A stretch of DNA of 64,000 nt, taken from Hawksworthiomyces lignivorus. Its lineage: Eukaryota; Ascomycota; Sordariomycetes; Ophiostomatales; Ophiostomataceae. The position numbers and the translations under genes were made by a program. Below, piece by piece: positions 1-11,293 of this stretch. Where the stretch lies: contig NTMA01000016.1 of assembly GCA_002917075.1 (NCBI GenBank), positions 62,001-126,000 on the forward strand. The letters are read 5' to 3'. Below the pieces are notes generated by a model. That model had not been told where the DNA came from and searched no databases. It was given only the letters and a program-made list of their open reading frames with translations. Within the stretch, counting starts at the first letter, position 1. Every line of letters starts with the position of its first letter.

Positions 1-1
1 G

Positions 2-354
2 GATGCACCCTTCGGATCCACCGTACAGACCGATGCGGACATTGAAGCAGCGATCAAGGCTGTGCTTAGCCCCACCAACGGCCACGAGTGCTGCACGGCA
101 GCGATGCTGCCAAAGAATCTGGGCGGCGTAGTCGACACGCAACTGCGCGTCTACGGCGTATCGAACCTGCGCGTGATCGACATCAGCTACTGGCCATACC
201 CTGTAGCAGGCGCTCCCTCTGCCACAATGTACGGCACAGGCGAAAAGGTAAGGAGACATGGTTGAATTCCCAATACTGGCCTGGTATGTTAATGGTTGCT
301 AATATTTGCTTGTAGATTGCCGCTGTCATCAAGCAACACTATGGCCTCAGCTGA
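2..354 (+). CDS. GMC oxidoreductase, C-terminal end only (gene enters from left edge)
   Basis: Only the last ~94 residues are in the window, and the reading frame is open to the left edge. The segment carries the GMC C-terminal signature: a His-Glu-Cys-Cys-Thr-Ala-Ala-Met-Leu-Pro block (equivalent to the usual H-P-x-G-T-x-x-M), then G-G-V-V-D-x-x-L-R-V-Y-G and N-L-R-V-I-D, the FAD-contacting tail. One intron, 248-315 (gtaagg...ttgtag), joins GEK to IAAVIKQ and the stop at 352-354. GMC enzymes are FAD-dependent alcohol, sugar or aldehyde oxidases/dehydrogenases. The second catalytic residue, normally His or Asn just before the T-x-Y-A stretch, appears to be Ala here. The substrate cannot be called from this piece. 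Confidence 0.85.
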
Positions 355-2928
355 ACAAATCTCCCTTCAGTCTCAGCCCAATGAGTAAATTTTACGACTG
401 CGTTCATGATTGTGATGAAATGCATCTCCTTTCTATTTTTCTTTATTTCTAGCTCTTTTACTCTAAAGCATATGTAACAATTAATGGGCAAGGACCGCAC
501 GAATTGACCTATTGGATTCGAAGACCTAGGCTAGCAAATTAATTATGCCACACAGAAGCCAATTTACAGCGTGGCTTCTCTTTAATATCCAGAAGTGCTT
601 TGAACAAACACTAATTGCTGTGATCTGATTAACATCGACGAAGATAAACTTCCCGAGCAGTTCTAAGTAGAATATGAGAACGCGGGAAGAAGGCAATACC
701 CGCCTTTGCCAATAAATTCTGAACCACAGGCCACCGGGCCTAGTCCGTATGCCCGTCAGCGTATCACAAAGCCACAGCAGCTATCGAACCAAGCTAGAAT
801 ACTGCATTTTTTTTCCTTTTCCAATCCTTTTTTCAGCCTTCTTCTAGGTGTATGCTGTCTTTCCGCGTTCTTTACACTTGTGGGTTAGCGCCATGGCAAG
901 CCGGGAACAGTGCCGCCGGGGGGATATTGTCTGAGCTTCCATTGTAGATGCTTCTTTGCCCTAACACTTCTTAGAGCACAGGGCTGCTGCAGGCCACACA
1001 GGGTTGAGAGGCGCTAATTCGAGGTGGCTGTATGCAACGCAGCTGACTCGTTCGAAAGAGATTCTGTAAAATCCAATGAATGCAGCCAAGTGAAAGTATT
1101 GCTCGAATGACTAGTACAAACAATAGGAAGTGTAACGGCAACAGGTAATCTGCAGCTTCGCCTATCTTGTGCATAAATGACCATACCCCAACCCGAGATT
1201 TTTGTTGTGTTGTAGTATCTTCCAACCTTGATAAACAGTGCAAAGCTAAGTACTGGGCTGTTCCGCGCATGATTCCGTCTTGTGGTTCGGCCGCATTTGG
1301 TGGGTGTAATAATTCCAGGTTAAGCCAAATGGACAGTGCCTTGATCTGTGGAGAGTGCAGCACATCTTACCGAATACAGGTGGCTATCTTCCCAAGCCCA
1401 CTCACACCACGCGCCGTACATGTACGCTTCTAATGCATTAACTCGACTTTGACCTGATAGGACTCAACTGCGCCCCAATGTGCCGCCCGTCTTCAACGGA
1501 TTACTCGTCTTGGATTGGTCCTGTACCTTTTCGTCTTTGTTCTACAAATATGTTTCTTCTCATCTTTGCTCCAAAGCTAAATAGTGTTCTCTTCTGCAGC
1601 GCTTTCCCCGCTGGTGAGAGACGCTACAAACGAAAGGTGAAGTTTCTACGGAATGTTCGGTACACTCTCATTTACTTATTGGAAGCACAAAAAAGACATT
1701 GTACTTTGGAATCCTGCCCTTTAACTGATATGGACATATTCGCGTACACTCCTTTTTCAGATGTCTCACTCACGAGAAGCAATTCAACCCCTGCCTCTCC
1801 CCTCCCCACGAAGTACCATCTAGGAATGCAACGCAGACCCCTAGGCCTCTCGTCTGTCCCGCCTACGCTTTAACAAAGTGGAGCACTGCAACCTCGCCGT
1901 ACCCTTCCGTCCTTCTAACAATTTCAGAGCTGCCAGGTTTGGCCAACGGGACGTCGGCGGCTAGACAAGACATAGAAGAGACAAGCATAAAACATACGAC
2001 GTATATCATACTACTTAACAGGCTTCAGACCAGGGAAGTAAGATAAACTTCTATCATGCTGGCTGCTGTTGTGTTCTTTTCCCTCACCTTCGCTTCTCTC
2101 CCAGTTTCGATTTCTCCTTCTCCCTGATTGGAAATTCAAATGTTGCCTCATCCCACTTAACCCCATCCGCCGGTGTCCCTTTACAGCCAGATACAGGTAC
2201 GCCTCTCAGCAAGACTGAGCCTTTCTTAATTTCTTCTCTTTATTTCCCTCGCTTCTGTGGGATGATGACTGGCAGCGTACGTAATATGGGTAACACAATG
2301 GCAGAAACTGGACAAACGAAGAATCCTTCTCTTGGGGGTGTAATGTGGAGCTGTTGAGCAAAATGTCCAATGCTTGCTGAGCACAAGTCCCACTGGCGCC
2401 CCAAGGTCCAATCAATTCAATTCATCGGTGTGTGTTCAAGCTGCTGTTTTGCCCCATCAATCCCACGAGCAATTGATGCAAGTGGACGTCTAGAACCTGG
2501 CCCAACGGTCCCTGAAAGTCTCGATCGACAAAACCCCCAACAAACTGGGTTTTGTCGATGACGACATTGGCCAATTCTAAATATATGATGGGCCGGCGAG
2601 CTGTCTTATCGCTAGCGACTCGTCCCCATTAACTAGCTTCTTACTGATACTATTGGCGGGTCCCCTTAACTTTTGTTTATCTGTCAGGAGAAAAGCTCAA
2701 TCGCCGATAAAGGAAATATGGGGGTACGCGGACAGATTACGGTGAAGAATCCGGCTAGTTCTGAGGAGACACCGTTGGACAGTAGAGCCAGTGCTGCGAA
2801 TTTTGGGTCTTCCACGAAAAGTAGAAAAGAAAACGTTCCCTTTACTCTGCCCGTCTTGCTAAACCTAAAGCTTCCATTTCTCCGTTTTCCCCATTCCTCC
2901 CTCTCTGATATCCCGAAGATAGAAAGCT
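355..2928. other. Intergenic region, no supported gene
   Basis: 2.6 kb between the GMC gene and the NRPS-like gene. Open frames here (for example 706-888, 1478-1873, 2673-3011) are short, have no recognisable domain and no codon-use bias, so I do not call them. The only distinct structure is the 13-bp inverted repeat at 2524-2559. The last ~100 bp before the 2929 ATG are pyrimidine-rich, as is common in fungal promoters and 5' leaders. Confidence 0.7.
2524..2559. promoter_or_regulatory. Perfect 13-bp inverted repeat with 10-nt spacer upstream of the NRPS-like gene
   Basis: Arms 2524-2536 (ATCGACAAAACCC) and 2547-2559 (GGGTTTTGTCGAT) are exact reverse complements. The element ends 369 bp before the NRPS-like start codon. 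It could be a binding site for a dimeric regulator or the end of a small hairpin-forming transcript. The function is not known. Confidence 0.5.
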
Positions 2929-5900
2929 ATGCCATTCTTGGATGTCAACAAGGACTTGTGTGCCCTCTTCAGCCTGCAAGCCCAAGCAACACCCCAGGCG
3001 GTGGCGGCTGAAGATGACACCACCACTTGGACATATGCGGAGCTCGACCAGGCTGCGTCCCTCCTCGCGGCCCGTCTCCGCAGCTCGTATGGGGTAAGCC
3101 GGGACGTCTTGGTGGGTGTGCTCATGGGCCGCAATGTACAGTACATCGTATCGTGCCTGGCTGCCCTGAAAGCGGGTGGCGCATTCCTCGTGTTGGAGGT
3201 TGCGTACCCGCCTGGTCAGCTCGCTGATGTGATCGAGGATGCCAAGCCCACTGTCGTCCTCACCTCGGCAGACTACGCAGACAAGGTGCCTGCTGCCATT
3301 CCAAGAGTCTTGCTCGAAAAGGGCATGACCGTCGCTGAATTTGCCGCATTTGCCGATCTGCCTTCTTCAGACAGCAACCTGGAAGACAGTCATGACAAAG
3401 CTGTGCTCGAACCCCTCCCTGGGCAGACCGACTTGGACCGCCTGGCGTTCGTGTCCTACTCCTCAGGCACAACCGGCCGGCCCAAAGGAATCGCCAACCC
3501 GCACAGCGCTCCCGTCCGCTCATACGACCTGCGGTTCGGGGTCAGCGACCTGCAGCCTGGCGACCGGGTCGCCTGCAATGTCTTCTTTGTGTGGGAGATC
3601 CTCCGTCCGCTGCTCCGGGGCGCCACCGTCATTGCCGTCCCGGACGAGGCCAGCTTCGATCCCGTCGGCTTGGTGGCCTTTTTGGCGAAACACCGAGCCA
3701 CCGAGACGCTCATGACGCCGACTTTGCTGGCGACTGTCCTGGCCCGCTACCCGGATCTCGCTACCCGCGTCCCCCACTTGAAGACTCTGTGGCTGAACGG
3801 CGAAGTCGTCTCGGTCGACCTGGTCCACCGGGCCACCGCGGCGCTGCCGCCGCACATCCGCTTGTTGAACTGCTACAGCGTCAGCGAGACGCACGAGGTG
3901 GCCTGCGGCGACCTGCGGGCCATGACTCTGGCCCCGGATGCGACCGTCTATCCCACGGGGCCTCCTGTGGACCCAGAACACGTGTACGTGCTTGATGAGG
4001 ACGGCAACCGCGTAGACACCGGCGTCAGCGGCGAGCTGTATGTTGGCGGCGGCTTGCTGGCGCGGGGCTACCTAAATCGGCCTGAGACAACGGCCGAGGT
4101 CTTCCTCCCAGACGTGTTCGACTCGAGCGGCGCGCCTGGCGCGCGCATGTACCGCACCGGTGACAAGGCGCGGATGCTGCCGACGGGTGAGCTGGAAATC
4201 AGCGGCCGCGTGGGCGGCATGATCAAGGTGCGCGGCTACACGGTGCACCCGGCGGCAGTGGAGAACGCCATCGTGCGGCACTTGGCCGTGCGCAGCTGCG
4301 TCGTGCTCGCCGACCGGGACGGCCTCGAGCGCCAGCTCGTGGCCTACGTCGTCCGAGAAGACGACGTCACCGTTCCCGGTACCAGCAACCGCAGCAGTGC
4401 CGGCGGCGGCGACCGGGCGCCGCTCGTCATAGACAGCGAGGGCCACAGTCCCCTTGCCCGGCGCCTGCTGTCCGCCCATTTGGCGCACTACATGATCCCC
4501 GTCCAGTGGGTCGAGCTGGACACGCTGCCGACGCACAAGGTGTCGGGCAAAATCGATGTCCGCAGCCTGCCGTCTCTCCGAGCGGGGCCTAGCCCCCCTG
4601 AGACGCCACCGGCCGAGACCATTGATCAAATCTTATGGGGCGGCGGAAGCGGGAATGCCGCCAGCCGCGGCATTAGCGGCATTGTCAGTACGGAAGAAAT
4701 CAAGCCGTTCTGGGCCGCTTGCCTAGACGTTGACGTGGCCTCCGTCACGGCGCAGTTCGATTTTTTCGATCTCGGCGGCCATTCTTTAGCGCTGGCCGAC
4801 CTTGCCAGCCGGTTGTCTAAGGCATACGGAGTGACCGTGCCGCTCATAGAACTGACCCGGAACCCGACGCTCATGGGGCATGCCGCCGCGGTTGCCGCGG
4901 CACGTGATGGCAGCATGGCCAAGGTCGACACGAGCCTGCTCCTCACTATGATCAATGAGGACCGTGTTCTTCCTGATGATATTCGACCGCCAACAAACAA
5001 CACTAACACGGTCAGTCAGATCAATGATGCCAAAGAGCTTTTGCTGACAGGTGCGACCGGCTTCCTAGGTGCGTTCTTGTTAAACACACTCATTGCGACG
5101 ACCACTGCGAATATACTCTGCTTGGTCCGTCTAGGACACGACAGCTCTGCGCCTGTGGGGATGGCTCGCTTGCGGAAGCATCTGCTGGAGCTCGGCCTCT
5201 GGCAGGATGAAATGGTGGACCGAATCGAGATCGTCTCCGGCGATCTCTCGCTGCCCAGTCTCGGCCTTTCCGCCACCGAATTTGATAACTTGGCAGCTCG
5301 CGTGGATACTGTGGTCCATGCGGGTGCCAATGTGAACCTGGTATATCCGTACGACGCGCTCCGGGATGCAAATGTTGGCGGTACAAAGGAAGTGCTGCGC
5401 CTAGCGGCCCAGAATGGTTCGACAGTGCACTACATTTCCACAAACGGCGTCTTGCCGCCAGCCAAGACGGCGTGGAAGGAGGATGCAACCATTTATGTGG
5501 CCGATGATGTGGTGGATAAGCTCCACGACGGCTACTGCCAAACCAAATGGGTGGCCGAGCAGCTGATCCAACAAGCCAGCCAACGCGGTCTGCCAACTCG
5601 CGTCTACCGCCCGGGTACGCTCGGCGGGCACAGTCGCACGGGAGCGTCCAATTCACGAGACATGATCACGGCCCTGCTCGTGGAGTCGCTGCGGATCGGA
5701 TATCGCCCCAACATCGATGGGTGGCGCGTGGAGATGACGCCCGTCGACTTTGCCAGCCAGGCCATAGTTGCTCTTGCGGACACAGAAAGCCAGAGCCAGA
5801 GCAAAAACGTCTTCCACGTTGGTGACCCCGATGCGATAGCTGCCAAGGAGCTGTTCAACCAGCTCGCTGAGCTAGGATACACCACAAAGCCCGTGGATTG

Positions 5901-6990
5901 GGACGAGTGGGTGGCTCTGTGGACCGAGAGCCAGAGCAGCATTCCATTCGGTCAAATTAACAAAAATGACGACCCGTCTCCGGTGGATGTCCTTCGCTCG
6001 GGGATGCCCTCGGTGGAATCTTTAAAGCTCGCCATCATGCTTGATGATTCTCTGACTAAGGCCGCTTTGGCTACCAAGACAGATATGACCCGGCCAGTTC
6101 TTGATCTGGATCTCCTCAAGACGTACGCGCGGCATTATTACTCACGTGGCTGGCTTACCAAGGGACCGCGCGTGTTGCAACCGAAGGCGTCAATGGCAGC
6201 TAAGCTCAGCAAGATAGCTAAGAGCGGCCCTCTGACTGGCAAAGTGGCGGTGATAACGGGCGCCTCATCTGGCATCGGTGCCGCCGTCGCCGCGGCCTTG
6301 GCCAAAGATGGTGCCCATGTAGCTCTCGGCGCGCGTCGTGTGGGCGAGCTGAAGACGTTGCAGGCGCGGCTCGAGAGCACATATGGCGTCAAGGTGCTGG
6401 CCCATCCAACCGACGTCACGGATCCCGAGCAGGTAAATGCGCTCGTTCGCGCTGCCACTGCCGAGCTGGGTCCAGTTGATATCCTGGTCGCCTGCGCCGG
6501 TGTCATGTACTACACGATGATGGCCAACGCGCAGACACAAGAGTGGGGCCGCACTGTGGACGTCAACTGCAAGGGCCTGCTGCACTGCCTGGCCGCCACG
6601 GTGCCGGGAATGCTCGCCCGAGGCAAGAGCGGCGACAATGCTAATATTGGGCACATTGTGGCCATCTCGTCAGATGCGGGCCGCAAAGTGTTCCCTGGTT
6701 TGGGCGTATATTCGGGCAGCAAGTTCTTTGTTGAGGCGGTTCTGCAGAGTCTTCGGCTCGAGACAGCGGGCACCGGCCTGCGTGTTACATCTGTCCAGCC
6801 CGGCAATACGGCCACCGATCTGCTGTCGATATCTACCGACAAAGAAGCCATTGAGAAGTACGGTACCCCTACTGGTGCCAAAGTGCTAAGTCCAGAGGAA
6901 GTTGCGTCAGCAGTCCTCTATGCGCTCCGGCAACCACCACACGTGGCTGTCAACGAGGTCCTTATTGAGCCTCGGGATGAGCCTATTTAA
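2929..6990 (+). CDS. NRPS-like reductase A-T-R-SDR, probable glycine betaine reductase
   Basis: Single-exon 1353-residue protein. Domains in order: an adenylation domain (A3 loop SYSSGTTGRPKG from about residue 175; A7/A8 YRTGD...KVRGY; A10 lysine in HKVSGK); a thiolation domain with DLGGHSL, phosphopantetheine on Ser619; a thioester reductase domain (LTGATGFLG near 705-714; Tyr869-x3-Lys873); and a C-terminal short-chain reductase (TGASSGIG near 1110; Tyr1261-x3-Lys1265). This A-T-R1-R2 order is that of the fungal enzyme that reduces glycine betaine through betaine aldehyde to choline. In the A4 motif the Asp that binds an alpha-amino group is Val (NVFFVWE), which fits a substrate without a free amino group. 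An aryl-acid reductase is the alternative. ATG 2929 is the first in-frame start of the domain. It converges with the monooxygenase gene ending at 7142. Confidence 0.85.
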   Translation: MPFLDVNKDLCALFSLQAQATPQAVAAEDDTTTWTYAELDQAASLLAARLRSSYGVSRDVLVGVLMGRNVQYIVSCLAALKAGGAFLVLEVAYPPGQLADVIEDAKPTVVLTSADYADKVPAAIPRVLLEKGMTVAEFAAFADLPSSDSNLEDSHDKAVLEPLPGQTDLDRLAFVSYSSGTTGRPKGIANPHSAPVRSYDLRFGVSDLQPGDRVACNVFFVWEILRPLLRGATVIAVPDEASFDPVGLVAFLAKHRATETLMTPTLLATVLARYPDLATRVPHLKTLWLNGEVVSVDLVHRATAALPPHIRLLNCYSVSETHEVACGDLRAMTLAPDATVYPTGPPVDPEHVYVLDEDGNRVDTGVSGELYVGGGLLARGYLNRPETTAEVFLPDVFDSSGAPGARMYRTGDKARMLPTGELEISGRVGGMIKVRGYTVHPAAVENAIVRHLAVRSCVVLADRDGLERQLVAYVVREDDVTVPGTSNRSSAGGGDRAPLVIDSEGHSPLARRLLSAHLAHYMIPVQWVELDTLPTHKVSGKIDVRSLPSLRAGPSPPETPPAETIDQILWGGGSGNAASRGISGIVSTEEIKPFWAACLDVDVASVTAQFDFFDLGGHSLALADLASRLSKAYGVTVPLIELTRNPTLMGHAAAVAAARDGSMAKVDTSLLLTMINEDRVLPDDIRPPTNNTNTVSQINDAKELLLTGATGFLGAFLLNTLIATTTANILCLVRLGHDSSAPVGMARLRKHLLELGLWQDEMVDRIEIVSGDLSLPSLGLSATEFDNLAARVDTVVHAGANVNLVYPYDALRDANVGGTKEVLRLAAQNGSTVHYISTNGVLPPAKTAWKEDATIYVADDVVDKLHDGYCQTKWVAEQLIQQASQRGLPTRVYRPGTLGGHSRTGASNSRDMITALLVESLRIGYRPNIDGWRVEMTPVDFASQAIVALADTESQSQSKNVFHVGDPDAIAAKELFNQLAELGYTTKPVDWDEWVALWTESQSSIPFGQINKNDDPSPVDVLRSGMPSVESLKLAIMLDDSLTKAALATKTDMTRPVLDLDLLKTYARHYYSRGWLTKGPRVLQPKASMAAKLSKIAKSGPLTGKVAVITGASSGIGAAVAAALAKDGAHVALGARRVGELKTLQARLESTYGVKVLAHPTDVTDPEQVNALVRAATAELGPVDILVACAGVMYYTMMANAQTQEWGRTVDVNCKGLLHCLAATVPGMLARGKSGDNANIGHIVAISSDAGRKVFPGLGVYSGSKFFVEAVLQSLRLETAGTGLRVTSVQPGNTATDLLSISTDKEAIEKYGTPTGAKVLSPEEVASAVLYALRQPPHVAVNEVLIEPRDEPI

Positions 6991-7141
6991 CGAATTTATG
7001 TCCCGTCCTCTGGATATAACACGAATAGAAGGAAAGCTGAGCATTGCTTTGCATTTCAGTAGATTTAAAATTTTAAAATGGGAAAACATAGTAGGTAGTA
7101 TCAATACAAGTACAAGAGTTTTGCGGGAAGACCACCACTGG

Positions 7142-8517
7142 TTACGCCACTGGAGTGTAATGTTGGGTCATGTCATACATCAGTATCTCAGTTGGGCTCT
7201 TTATTATTTTGTCAGTTACTGTTTGCTAAACATAAAGGCACGGAAAAGAGAACAAGGAGGCGAGCAAAAGAAAACTTACAGGCCCAGGCTGGGGTTTTAT
7301 CTCCCCAAGTTCCATTTTCTTCATCATCTGTGCAAATGGGTCCTTCTCTAAGAATTCCTCTGGGTCGACGTCGAACAGCCTCTGCATGTTATTAGAGGAA
7401 ACTGGGTTGATGATCTCGTGCCAGATCTTCCGGCGCACTTCGTCGTATTTGTCCAGGATGGAATCGTCCGCTCGTCCGATGTGGATGCCGTACAGGCTGT
7501 CGTACAAGCTCCCAATATCAGCAATACCACCCGTCAGTCCCATACCGCCACTGTACTCAACGTCAGCATCCTAACGTAATAAAAGCAGGGAGTTGATTGC
7601 GTTGCTTACAATGGATTGCACAGATGCGCAGCATCAGCAGCCAGAAGCACGCGACCCACCCGCATGTGGTCAACACACCGTTGATGTACACGATACGGGC
7701 TGAAGTTGACCAGATTGTACTGGCCCGGGTCTGGGTTGCCCGGCAAGAGCGCCTTGTACTTTCCTGGTTGCCTCTCTCGCAGCTGTGCCTCGTTGAGTCC
7801 GCCAATTTCACCGTACGTCACCCGGTAAAGGCCGTCTGCAGTGATCTTGGCCACCATATGCCAGTGTTCCGGGTGCACAAAGAATTGCGAGTCGTCGTAG
7901 CCGTAGGGATCGAAGTCGTAGTACATGTTAGTAGCCACGATCTGCTTGTCCCATGTAAAGCCGGGAAACACGCCAGGCCCATAGAGCAGCTTGCGGATCG
8001 TGCTGTTGCCGCCATCGCAGCCCACTACGTAGTCCGCGGAAAATGTCTTGGTCCCTTCGGGCGTCTCGACCTCGAGGTCCACGCGGTCGGGATGCTGTGT
8101 CAATCCTACAACTTTGTGGTCGTAGCGTATAGTGGCGGTAGGATGAGTTTTGAGTGTCCGCGCCAAAAGTGCATCTAGCTTGTCGAGAGGCAAACAAACC
8201 ATGCGATATCGGTCGTTGTGAGATTTGTCGTCCGGTGGCGCGTGGCTGCGGATAGCGAAAAAGCGCGACCGCTTCTCGTCCATCTTGCGCCAAGAGACGC
8301 CGTTGGGGAAAAAGCCCTTCTCACGCAGCTCATCCAGGACGCCTGCGCGGTCAAACTCGCGACACGAAGAGTCTGCGTAATGGGCAGCACGCGGGTTTGT
8401 GTCGAGCACATGGGTCATCTCCAGGAGGTCGACATTGATCCCAGCCTTGGCCAGCAAAATAGCTAGGAGAAGACCAGAAGGTCCAGCACCCACAATAATA
8501 ACTTTTGACAAAGGCAT
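7142..8517 (-). CDS. Class A FAD-dependent monooxygenase (PHBH/phenol hydroxylase fold)
   Basis: Three exons: 8517-7610, 7550-7280 and 7225-7142 (introns 7551-7609 and 7226-7279), giving 420 residues. N-terminal dinucleotide motif GAGPSG at about residues 10-15, the DG motif CDGGNSTIR, and the second FAD motif LLAADAAH followed by CNPFGGMGLTGG across the first splice junction. These define flavoprotein hydroxylases that use NAD(P)H and O2 on aromatic or polyketide rings. It lacks the membrane tail and sequence style of kynurenine 3-monooxygenase, so I do not call it KMO. It lies 0.5 kb from kynureninase, so an anthranilate- or kynurenine-derived aromatic is a reasonable guess. The tail exon is inferred from the gtaagt donor at 7279 and a tttag acceptor. 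Confidence 0.88.
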
Positions 8518-9018
8518 ATTTCTACTTTTGATTCTCTCGTCTATCTGGAGCTTCGCTATTTGGTTAATAAAAAAGATGTAGTGCGCTGTGCTCTTACATG
8601 TCTAGCGAATTTTCTGTCCAGAGCATTTAATATGTATTCTCGCCTGTCCTGACGCACACCGAAATATTCTTTCGATTCAACGTATATATGTACCGAATTA
8701 AATAATGCTTCCGAAAACATCAGAACACCAGCTTTTCTCCCCGCTTCCTTTCGTTTAAATGCGCCCATGGAGTGCTTAGAAAGTTGGAGGCACAATATGA
8801 CGACCGTCCCCTGCATCGGCAATTACTTTCCGGGTGATTTCAAGGCCATTGAACGATAGCTGCCAATTTTACCATTGCGGCCAGTTACACAGGATGCTGA
8901 GTTCATTTTAACTTGGTGCATTTAAAGGGAGAGTTCTCATCATAATTTCCATATCAATTATGCGTATAAGACACTTGAATGCCCTGTGCTTGCAATTTAA
9001 GATGTGGAAGGTTGGATA
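8518..9018. other. Intergenic: monooxygenase promoter and kynureninase 3' flank
   Basis: 501 bp, AT-rich. It contains the promoter of the leftward monooxygenase and the 3' flank of the leftward kynureninase. No conserved ORF or clear operator was seen. Confidence 0.6.
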
Positions 9019-10554
9019 TTACGCGGAAACGACCTTGCGCAAAATATCGACAACAGTCCACACTTCTTCAAATGTGTTATACATGGGAACAGGCGCAATA
9101 CGAATAACATCAGGCTTCCTCTGATCCAGAATCACACCTGCCTCTTCGAGAGCACCAGAAACATGCTGCAGAATGCCCGGTTTCAGCAAAACGCTCAACT
9201 GCGCACCACGTTCAGATGGGACAGACGGCGTGATGATGCGAAACGGTGGCACACTGTCTGTCTTGTTCCCCTGGACCTGATGGTCATCTAGGATTCCATT
9301 GAGCAATGCCTCGGCATATGCTGTCAGAACCAACGACTTGTCCCGCAGCTGTTGGATGCTGGTCTTCTGGAAGACGGAAAGCGATGCGCTGAGGCTTGAT
9401 AAATCCAGCGCAGACGGGTTCGATATCTGAAAACCCTGCGCACCCGGCGTCGGCTGGAAGAGCTTTGCCATGTTAAACCGCACCGATTTATCACCGCCGT
9501 ACCAGCCGGACAGTCGAGGATGGTACTGGAACCGCCCACTGCTCGTATTGGCCTGCTCCACTTGGCCGTGCTTTTCATGGACGAAAGCGCCGGCAATGGC
9601 ACCAGGGCCGGCATTAAGGTATTTATAGGTGCACCACACAGCAAAATCCACGTCCCAGTTGTGTAGCTGCAGTTCCACATTACCAACTGCGTGGGCCAAA
9701 TCCCAGCCCACGGTGATGCCTTTGCTGCGGGCGTGGGCGGTGATGCGTGGGATGTCAAAGAGCTGGCCGCTGTAGTACTGCAGACCAGGCAGAAGAAGCA
9801 GAGCCGTTTCGTCTCCGTGAGCATCGATCACGGATAAAACCTTTTCTGTGGAGATGTAGAGGTTCTTATCCGGTTCTAGCTCGACCAGAGACGTGGCAAC
9901 CTCGAGACCATGCCAGTTTAGCTGCGACTCGAAAGCATACTTTTAACGATTAATATCTCTTGTTTCTTTGGATTTTATGGATCAATGGCATAGGAGACTC
10001 ACATAATCACTGGGAAATGGCTTCCATTCAGCAATGATCTTGTGTCGAATCTTTGTAGGTTTGTAGAAGCTGGCCATGAGCAAGTGCAAGTTGACCGTCA
10101 AGGTGTTCATCGTGACCACTTCACTGGGGGATGCTCCGACAAGAGCCGACATCTTTTTGGAACAGTCTTCTGCCATGTCCTGCCAGGCGACCAACGGGGA
10201 GTTCTTCATGTCCACAAAGTGCCCCTGTACTCCAATTGAAGCCCATGTTTCTAACTGGGCATCGATGTATGTGCGTGCAGCCTTTGGCTGCAGGCCCAGA
10301 GAATTCCCGCAGAAGTAGATGGCCGACTCCGCGTCTGAAGCATTCTTTTCGGTAGTGCTAGATGACGCATCTACGCTGCTTCCTAGCTTTCGCTTTCGAA
10401 TTGATGCTTTTGTCGGTACAACATACTGGTCCCGCAACTGTTGTAGGGGATCCTCAGCATCAATAGAGCGAGCAAACTCGAGTGAGTTTGCGTGTTCGGG
10501 AAATTTGGCCCTGCCTCCTGCCCGAAGGATTGCGACATTCTCAAGAAAGGCCAT
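9019..10554 (-). CDS. BNA5: Kynureninase
   Basis: Two exons, 10554-10003 and 9939-9019 (intron 9940-10002, gtgagt...aaaag), 490 residues. PLP enzyme that cleaves L-kynurenine or 3-hydroxykynurenine to anthranilate or 3-hydroxyanthranilate plus alanine. Evidence: the family block [11 protein letters not shown], the substrate loop GVQGHF, the region WDLAHAVGN containing the PLP-nitrogen-binding Asp, and the PLP lysine in [11 protein letters not shown] (Lys290). ATG 10554 is chosen because it has A at -3 and G at +4; the frame extends upstream only through a non-ATG codon. It is head-to-head with IDO (start 11294), so the two share the 10555-11293 promoter and probably act in sequence. Confidence 0.95.
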
Positions 10555-11293
10555 TTTAACTTTCACAAAAAAATTATGATTCAATTGATTGTTTTATTCT
10601 GATTGTTTTCTTGTCGATGTTATTTCTCCAGTTGTTCTCATTCACTTACACCTTTTCTGGGAGACAGAAGACGTAAGGGAGGCCGGCCTCCCCCTGTCTT
10701 GGCCTTCTGGCTTCCGCTCGTCCATTAAATAAACAAGTCATGAAAAAATCAGGCTCTTCCATTACTAGAAGGTCATATTGGAGCCGCATACAAAGTTGAG
10801 TGATGAGGTCAACCTTTCCCCGTATTTTCGCTAGTCCGGGGATCCCTTGTGACGGACTACCCGCAACTTAGTCGATTCCGATCTCTCAAGGCCGACTCCA
10901 TCCGCTGTTAACCGATTTCACTGCTCCTTTCCGCCCCATGTTCTACCTTCTGCTCCCCCTTGTGACATAAAAATATCGCACAGGCGCATATTTATTACAT
11001 TTAGTTAAAAATTCTTCTGCATATTGTCGTAGTACATTATTCTAGAATTTCTTTGACTTGCTGTCAGATTTGCCGGCGTGCTGCCGGGACAGGGGGGACA
11101 CCTGCGTACTTCATGTTGACAGGATCTCTTGCCTGACAGATAGGGTCGCTTTAAGTTTTATTGACTTTCTCAATTCCCTTTCACTATTCTGACGTTGACT
11201 GTATTGTTTTGTATACGCAGCGTAATTCTTTGCAATTGTTACTGTTTTATTTACTGCCAATTGACAAAAGGTCTCCAATTAAAAGCAGGAAAA
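10555..11293. promoter_or_regulatory. Divergent promoter region of kynureninase and IDO
   Basis: 739 bp shared upstream region. It contains one CGG-N7-CCG element at 11074-11086, which is 208 bp before the IDO start, and an AT-rich stretch at 10970-11040. No ORF of note. Confidence 0.6.

Noticed and set aside
1478..1873. 131-codon ORF in the left intergenic region
   Set aside because: No domain, no codon bias and poor start context; a chance frame.
7142..8517. Kynurenine 3-monooxygenase
   Set aside because: Next to kynureninase and flavin-dependent, but the sequence blocks fit phenol-hydroxylase-type class A monooxygenases better and no C-terminal membrane segment is visible.
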